A DNA stretch of 64,000 nt from NCBI RefSeq assembly GCF_008831285.2, contig NC_045145.1, positions 18,182,040 through 18,246,039 of the forward strand. The letters are read 5' to 3'. Made by a program: the position numbers and the translations under genes. This document shows positions 57,531-64,000 of the stretch, piece after piece. This stretch comes from Nymphaea colorata (Eukaryota; Streptophyta; Magnoliopsida; Nymphaeales; Nymphaeaceae). Numbering within the stretch: the first letter of the stretch is position 1; the number at the start of each line of letters is the position of its first letter. The notes under the pieces were generated by a model. It ran no database searches, had not been told where the DNA came from, and saw only the letters and a program-made list of their open reading frames with translations.

Positions 57531-59204
57531 TTTGTATCTCCCCTTGCTTGAATGCCTGACTTCCAGAAAGGCAGGGACCTCTGTGTAAAGAGCTCCCCTC
57601 TATAAGCTCCATCTTGTCTGTTGGGTCGCCCTCCTTACATACTGTAAACAATTATTTACGTTGCAGTAACACCTTTTCCCTCAAATAAAGAACCATGAAA
57701 AATTCTTTTCTGCTTGGACGCCGAAAAAGACAATGGAAAGTTACAACCGGCGTGAATGCGTCAGCAGCCCACATGTTGAACGTGCCAAGCTTGGGAAAGT
57801 CCTACATTTGTTTCTTTCTTCTCAGGCAAAACATTTTACTGTTCGATAGGTACAGTTACTCACTCGAGCTTCGAACCAAGAACGCGCCTTGCCAAACTCG
57901 GGAAATTGAAATTCTGAAACACAATTCTCTCCTTCAGACGTGCACACCCACTCTAACAAGGTGGGCAGCTTCCTGTGAACAACTTCCTTTAACCACACAT
58001 ATACTTACTGAATGTAAAGTTCATTGAAACTAAATTACCTTGAGATATTTCTGCACGGTTCTTTTCTCTTGTTGTCAGCATAGTTTATAGATTGTGAAAC
58101 TGCCATTAATATTGGTGCATGCATGTTGCAGATGGTTAAAGCGGATCGAGAAGCCATTTTTGACCAAATTGATCGGCTGGTGAAATTCTAATCAATGTAG
58201 ACAGGGGAAGGGTTCGAAGGGTCCAAATCGTCACTCGTAGAGTCTACATCTGAAGATGCGGTAATAAAAAATTGCGTTGGTGAAGAGACGAGCTTCTTTG
58301 TTTTTTTTTTCGCTTTTTAATATGGGGAGCCCAGCACTTCTTTTGGGCCCATTCCAGCGTTTCTTTCTGCCACCGTCGGGAAATGTCAATTAAATGTGGT
58401 ACGTCTTCATCAATGGCATGTACGAAGACTTGCTTTTATTACCGACTATATATATATATATATAACCTTTTAATACTGTAGAGAACATATATTTCTTTTT
58501 TACATTTTAATCATTTCACCATGTCTTTAGGCATTGAATAATTAATTATATCATTTGAAAAAAAAAATTAAAAAGAAAGGGAGAGATAGAGTATGGTAAC
58601 TCAACGGCATGTCCGATTCTTAGTACTTGACCTGGTTCAGTCAACGAGTCAATCCATCGACGCGGTTGGCTGCAGTATGATTCTCGAGTTTGCCAATTAT
58701 AACATGCACGACTCATTTATGCCTTCGAAAGTTGAAACTCCAAAAAGAAAAAAGAGAAAGGAAATTAAGGCCTTGCAACAAGCAAGTAGTGCCGGTAAAT
58801 CATCTTTCCGACTGAAATAAAATACATTGTATGTTCTTCAATTTCAAGTCACCTAATCAGATATTTTGGCTTCATATTAAACCAGGGATTATAGCTGAAA
58901 TAATGAGCGCAAGGAACCAAACACTAGGTTTTGAAATCAGTCTTAACTGATGTTATGGATCAAGTAACTCATCGAGATCTTTTCATTAATGTTGCAGTTG
59001 TAGGTTTAATTTGGCAGACTTGATTATTGTTGGGATTTACAAAACATGGGAACTAATTTCAAAGTAATTCAGAATGTCCATCAGAACACAATAAAGGGTT
59101 ATTGTATGTTACTGTCAAGGTAATAAATACGAAAAAAAAAACCTATTATAAAAAACATTTTTCGGAGACAAGTGGGATGGTGGCTTGTGAGAGCTGAAAG
59201 ACAA

Positions 59205-59420
59205 GATCAATGAAGCTGGTTATGTGTATACTTTTGGGGTGCAAAAAAAGTATGAAATGACCAAAATACTCCTAAATCAGTAAAAAAGAAGAGACCGTTA
59301 AAAAGATAAAAAAAAAGGTAGTTAAAAGTCCATAAAAAACATTTCTTTTTAAAAAATTTTCAAAATATCCTAACTTTTTCTTTGTTTTACAAACCTGGAT
59401 CACTCAACTCAATCTCAATA
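59205..59420. repeat. AT-rich dispersed repeat, second copy
   Basis: Contains atgaccaaaatactcc, gaccgttaaaaagataaa, agttaaaagtccataaaaa and aactttttctttg in the same order as the copies at 52720 and 61272. A near-palindrome gttgtgtgtgcc...ggtgcacacaac follows at 59486-59513, and the same tgcacacaac word recurs near 61487 and 62615. Confidence 0.5.
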
Positions 59421-60185
59421 AATAGTGTGGCAGCTCTTGTATAGGACAGAATGTACTTTAGACATACAGCATGTAGATGAGAATGAGTTGTGTGTGCCGC
59501 TTGGTGCACACAACATAGGGAGCCATTTCAGAAATTATTGAAAAAGAAATGGATTTTCCCTTTTGTCTTTACAAAAAAAAAAATGAAAAAAAAATCTTTT
59601 TTTATTAAGCAAAGATATTTTCGTTATTTATCATAATTATGCACTAAACTTTGTTTGCGAATATTTTCGTCTGGTTTCATTTAAACCGTGAGAATCAGTC
59701 TGACAGTAAAATAATGCAGTGGGTCACCGTTTTGGACTTTTTGTTCGAAACGCAAGTCAATTATGAGCGAAAGAAAAAGGTCATTGAAGGCCTTCTCAAA
59801 ATAAGACGCAAAAAAGAAAAATCCGAAAAATATCATGATCCGATATTCTCTTGTTCGAATTAAATTATACAAAACAACAAGATGTTAGATGCCTGGCAAA
59901 ACGGTCCGTCCCTTTAAATTAATTCTGTCGTCTACGAAGTACCGAAGATAGATATTCGAATCCAATAATACCACATAACATAAATAAGGTTTTCCAAACT
60001 TAAACGCGCCAGTGAGGTTTGTTTTTATCAAGCTTTTAAAAGTGCAAAGCCTTGATGTTCACAGAGAACAAGCGTATTAAGAGAAAGCCAGGTGGGGATA
60101 GCATGGATAGCATTCAAGACATCCAAAGCAAACCATATAATATTAGGGGATAACGAGTTAGATTGAAACTTCGGCTCATTGCCGA

Positions 60186-60334
60186 CAAGGGCGGAGCTAA
60201 AAATTTCTTATGAGGAAGGCTGAATTAAAAGTTTCTAAATTTTGATATGAATCGAAATATCATTTTTCAAAATTTTTATATACAACAAACTTTTTTTTGA
60301 CGTAGGACCAAGGCCTTACTCTCGCTCTACCCTG
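60186..60334. mobile_element. hAT-like non-autonomous element, 149 bp
   Basis: The left end caagggcggagct and the right end cgctctaccctg are imperfect inverted repeats. They are flanked by attgccga (60178-60185) and attgccca (60335-60342), a 7-of-8 target duplication. The interior (tttctaaattttgatatg, aaaatttttatatac, gacgtaggaccaaggcc) parallels the copy at 44879. Confidence 0.75.
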
Positions 60335-61271
60335 ATTGCCCACCTGAAAGAAAAAATCATGGAAAAAAAAAGATAGTTTATGCTTTCATATACCCACATC
60401 TCTCCTACTTTACTGTCATCTAGGGCTGAGTTGGGATTTTTTTATTAAAAAGCTGAATGCAAGGCTGCACATAAGCCGAGTCAACTCAACTCCTCGAGGT
60501 TCAAGCTTGGCTTGAGCCACCCAAGTCGAGCTCCATAAGACATGCTCGAGCTCAAGTTGTTGATACAGTATTGTGCTTCAACTCACTCGCTTTACTCATG
60601 TATTTTGTTTCCGTTACCTTCATATATCCCATTTCTTTAACTCATTTAATTGGTTTCTTTCAACTTATTTAACTATGAACCACCATCTAACAGAAAATTT
60701 AAAGAAAGGGCTCACATTCTGCATCCAAATATCCCTTAAGTAAAAATTTAGCAAACTAAAATCTCTCATCCATGACACATTTATATGGTTGAGCTAAGCT
60801 AAGTTTAAACGAGTCAACGTCTTCCAATTTAAACTTGACTCATTCAACATTTCGAGCATAAGTTTAAACTCAAGGTTAATTCATTTATAAATGAGTCGAA
60901 CTCGAGTCAAATTAATTCAAGTTGACTTTGGGTAGTCAAACTGACTTTGACTTGGCTTGAATCGCTATGCAGTTGAATGCCTTTTTATTTTTCAAAAAAT
61001 TTTAAAAGCTTTTGAAATATTTTTTCACAAGCATATACCATATAAATTCTTTAATTTTTTACATGAGACAAATTAATGTTTTTTAAAAATTATAACTGAA
61101 AAAGAAAATGTCAAGGAGCAATGGCCATGCCCGCTCCCAAATCATGGTCGTATGTGGGAACACGTGGCACCTCTTTGGCCTTGGTTTGGCAAGCAAACCA
61201 CGTGTTTTTATTAATTGCAAGAGGAATTATTGCCAAGGCAATGACCACGTGACACTAAAAGTCACCCACTA

Positions 61272-61520
61272 AGGACGAAACAGGTTACGTGCACATCTTT
61301 GTGCACAAAAAACTGTGTATGTGGTATGTAATGAATAAAATACTTTTGAATTTTTTTTTAAAAAAAGATGATTATAAAAATATTAAAAAGTTTAAGATAT
61401 TCATTTTTTTTATGAAAAAATTCTAAAATACCTCAACATCTTCTTTTTGTTTTTTTTTAAGTGTATATTTGTTGTATGCAAATGGTATGCACACAACTTT
61501 AATGCATTTCAACATCTGGA
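61272..61520. repeat. AT-rich dispersed repeat, third copy
   Basis: Begins gtgcacatctttgtgcac (a small palindrome) and ends near gtatgcacacaac. The interior has the shared aaaaaagatgattataaaa, attaaaaagttt and cctcaacatcttcttttt blocks. The inverted gtgcac/gcacac ends suggest a transposon, but the boundaries are uncertain. Confidence 0.5.
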
Positions 61521-61570
61521 TTTAATAATAGCAGCACAACTAACATTCCAATCTGAGTGAACATTGATCA

Positions 61571-61656
61571 CCTTGAATATTAGACGGTTGAGGCTGTTTG
61601 GTTGCAATATGAGTGACCTTGAACATTAGATGGTTGAGGCTGTTTGGTTGCAATAT
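61571..61656. repeat. 46-bp tandem duplication
   Basis: The unit beginning ccttgaa(t/c)attaga(c/t)gg and continuing ttgaggctgtttggttgcaa occurs at 61571 and again at 61617 with two differences. Confidence 0.85.
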
Positions 61657-62234
61657 GGTCTCCACAAGGGCAATGGTAAGTGGGGTCTCCGTAAGCACAC
61701 TTTAAAACTTTAATTTAGTGTGGAAACTTGAGTGAACTTGAATTCGGTTATGTTTATGTGCGGTAACATAACATAACTTGTTTCATACTCAATTGAAAAT
61801 TTGTTAATTTCTTAATGATATATGCCGTACATCATTAAAAAAAAAAAAAACAAAAACTTCTACCTCTACGCTCGCACCTACACCTAATTCCAACCTTAGA
61901 AAATTTGATTGCATGCCATCTTTGGCAATCTTCCATTTTAAATCCATTCTCTTCTGCCTGTCAAATCATCCACATTTTCTTCAATTTGCCGCAGGCTGCG
62001 CGTCGTCGCCATCGTTGCCAATAAGTAACCTTGTCGCTTTTCAATCAGAAAGGCCAACACCTCCATCGATTCAAACGATTAAAAGAAAAAGAAAGAAAAA
62101 AGAGAAGCCATGGTTTCGTCTCCATCACTCTGCATGTGCGACTCTCGTGATAACAGTGCAGAGAGATGCATGAAGCCATTAAACAAACTTTCGAGGACGA
62201 AATGGAGCAGATTCTTCAGATCGGTCCCAGCTGC

Positions 62235-62414
62235 CAGGGGCGGAGGGAGGGGGGGCGCCTAAGCCATGGCCCCAAAAAAAAAAAAATACAGTATAAAAAT
62301 TGAATTTTTTTTTGCCTTTATGTAGTTTTTGAATGTGAGTTCAATTTGTCTCTACTCGAATCCAACCTAACTCCCATTTGGTCCGTTCCTGAAAAAATCC
62401 TAGCTCCACCCCTG
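62235..62414. mobile_element. hAT-like non-autonomous element, 180 bp
   Basis: The left end caggggcggaggga and the right end ctagctccacccctg are inverted repeats, the best-preserved terminus of this family in the window. The flanks (cccagctgc on the left, cccatgctg on the right) may be a target duplication altered by an indel. The interior has an A-run and a T-run. Confidence 0.65.
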
Positions 62415-63559
62415 CCCATGCTGTTAAGCATTTACTGAAGGAAGAATATGATAAAAACAGATAGTACAGGATGATGGTGATCAAAGTGACGAGAACTTTG
62501 GGGTTGCACGTACGGACATATATGAATCAAGTTGAGTTCGAGCTAGGTCAGCTTCTAACTCGATTCGATTTATGGTGAGCTCCACTAGAGCAGTATTTGT
62601 TGCGTGCACACAACTTAACCTCTACTAAAAGCAGTATATTATTCATGTGCTACACGCCTTACAGCGTCATTTTTTAGAAAATAAATATTAATTCACCTAA
62701 TATTTTTGTCCTATTGTAGCGTTTTCATCCTTTGTTTCACTCTTTGTTGTCAGATAAATTTTAAAAGTTTTAAGTGCCCACACATAACATGCTAACATAT
62801 CCTCTCAAGAAAAAAATTAAAACATCCTTTAAGATACGTGTTGCTTTGCAGTCAATTTCGGAGCTCTATATATAACCAGACCGTCTTTGCGCCAGAATGG
62901 TGATTAGAAGAAAGAGTTTTCGTGCATTATGTTGTTTGCAGTACTTATAAGTAAGTTTACTCCTTAAAAGATGAAAACTTAAGAGTTCTTTGATCATAAT
63001 TCTATACACACTGATGAGATCAACAAAGTTTAAAACACCGAAACCGACTCTAGAATGGGATGATTTGGATGAACAAAATGTGATTCCTTTAAAATACACT
63101 GTCGGCAGCACCTTTTCCTCATGCAAACGCAACGAAAGGATCCAATGATGTTAGAGCTCGTAGCTTTACAGAAGAGGTCGAGCACATGGCTCCGCCCCCA
63201 TGGGACCCTTGCCTTTTTACCTTCTGTAGCTCTCAAGCGTGTCCTACGCGAGGGCTTTAAACGAACACCGCAAAAAGAAAACAAATGGGAATCTGCATCA
63301 CACAAAGATCATGGGGTTTATTGTGGTTGGGTCTGTAAATGACCTCCGCCCTCTCTCAAAAGGGCTTCTTCACATGGCCGCCTTCTCTATATTTCTCATC
63401 TTTACGTCTTCTTTCACAGCTTTCACGCACAACATGATTGTCTTTCTCGTTACGATTGAATTCTTGATTTTCATAAAGGCAAATGGGTAGACTTTATTTT
63501 CTATTTTGATTACAATCAATTGTTGTTGTATTTAAACAATCTTTATCACTATCACCGGA

Positions 63560-64000
63560 AGATTTTATACGGCTCAGATGTGAGCTGTTGCTTGACGCTC
63601 CATGCAGCTTGGAGCAAAGGTCAAAAAACCGACCAAAGGTTTCTGCCAAACTGATGTGACGTAGAAAGACGACAGACAATTATTTCTTCCTTAGCTATAT
63701 AATTGTCTCAAACTAAATGAACATCAATTTTCACATGCTTGAAAAGCTTATGCATGACCAGATTTGCAAGCTATGAGAATAGCACCAAGATCGTTGCACC
63801 ATAAAATGGGTAGAGAGGATAGGGAGACCCGAAGGTCGTGAAGTAAAAAACTGATCCAGCGGCTCCATTCGCGAGTGTCTGATACTCTGCTTCGGCGTAT
63901 AGATTTCTGATCATCTAAATATGAAGTCCATAAAGATGGTGCCCTTGATATAACGAAGAATCCGTCTGACCGCATTCCAATGATCAATCGTCGGATCCTG
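63560..64000 (-). mobile_element. Decayed Ty1/copia retrotransposon pol fragment (RT end / RNase H)
   Basis: On the minus strand, reading from 64000, translated pieces are WNAVRRILRYIKGTI (end of reverse transcriptase/connection region), AEAEYQTLANGAA (RNase H, normally SAEAEYRAL), LLHDLRVSLSSLPILWCNDL (RNase H, normally with CDN), and HLV-DNYIAKEEI with LSTSHQF (C-terminal end of pol). They lie in different frames with stops between, and the DADWAG segment expected after KGT is missing, so the copy is frameshifted and internally deleted. It continues beyond the right edge. No LTR was delimited to the left of 63560. Confidence 0.8.

Larger units (their letters stand above)
57531..63500. other. 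Intergenic region upstream of the laccase
   Basis: The first few hundred bases hold the laccase promoter. The rest has no recognisable gene: the open frames at 57695-58027, 58593-58820, 59651-59863 and 61913-62173 (+) carry no domain I know. Contents are a TA run at 58447-58464, two AT-rich dispersed repeats, two hAT-like elements and a 46-bp duplication, listed separately. Confidence 0.5.

Overview
This is plant nuclear DNA. The genes are intron-rich, with GT-AG splice sites and two GC-AG exceptions. Intergenic DNA is AT-rich and full of microsatellites and short transposon remnants. The encoded proteins include a plant laccase, cytosolic glutamine synthetase, a plant-type calmodulin-like protein and a Rubisco-methyltransferase-like SET protein. 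GC-rich coding exons (lipase exon 1, laccase exon 5, calmodulin-like gene) against AT-rich surroundings would suit a monocot or an early-diverging angiosperm, but I cannot name a species.

Layout: 2.08-2.30 kb, a small unrecognised gene (+). 3.86-8.24 kb, a SET-domain protein of the Rubisco LSMT-like family (-, 5 exons, 489 aa). 9.99-19.52 kb, condensin I subunit CAP-G (-, 12 exons, 1040 aa). 20.93-24.92 kb, a class 3 lipase of the calmodulin-binding heat-shock-protein type (+, 5 exons, 434 aa), divergent from CAP-G. 34.50-38.07 kb, cytosolic glutamine synthetase GS1 (+, 13 exons, 357 aa). 42.20-42.57 kb, a degenerate calmodulin-like paralogue (+). 46.49-47.03 kb, an intact four-EF-hand calmodulin-like gene (+). 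50.65-57.53 kb, a secreted laccase (-, 6 exons, 562 aa). For every multi-exon gene I joined exons by hand; reading phases agree at all junctions and total lengths match the families.

The genes do not form one pathway. What links them is probably ancestry: from memory, Arabidopsis keeps close relatives of GS1, CAP-G, this lipase and a calmodulin-like gene together on chromosome 5, and an LSMT-like gene next to CML25 on chromosome 1. The window therefore looks like an old syntenic block.

The repeat fraction includes a short hAT-like family with CAGGGGCGGAGCC-type ends and 8-bp target duplications, a 316-bp element present in two opposite-facing copies, a family of about 400 bp repeated three times around the calmodulin-like genes, several exact short tandem duplications, and a decayed Ty1/copia pol end at the right edge. 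I see no tRNA, rRNA or CRISPR. The most unusual object is the tandem calmodulin-like pair, in which one copy has kept its flanks and N-terminus but lost three EF-hands. I found nothing that clearly amounts to a new biological system.
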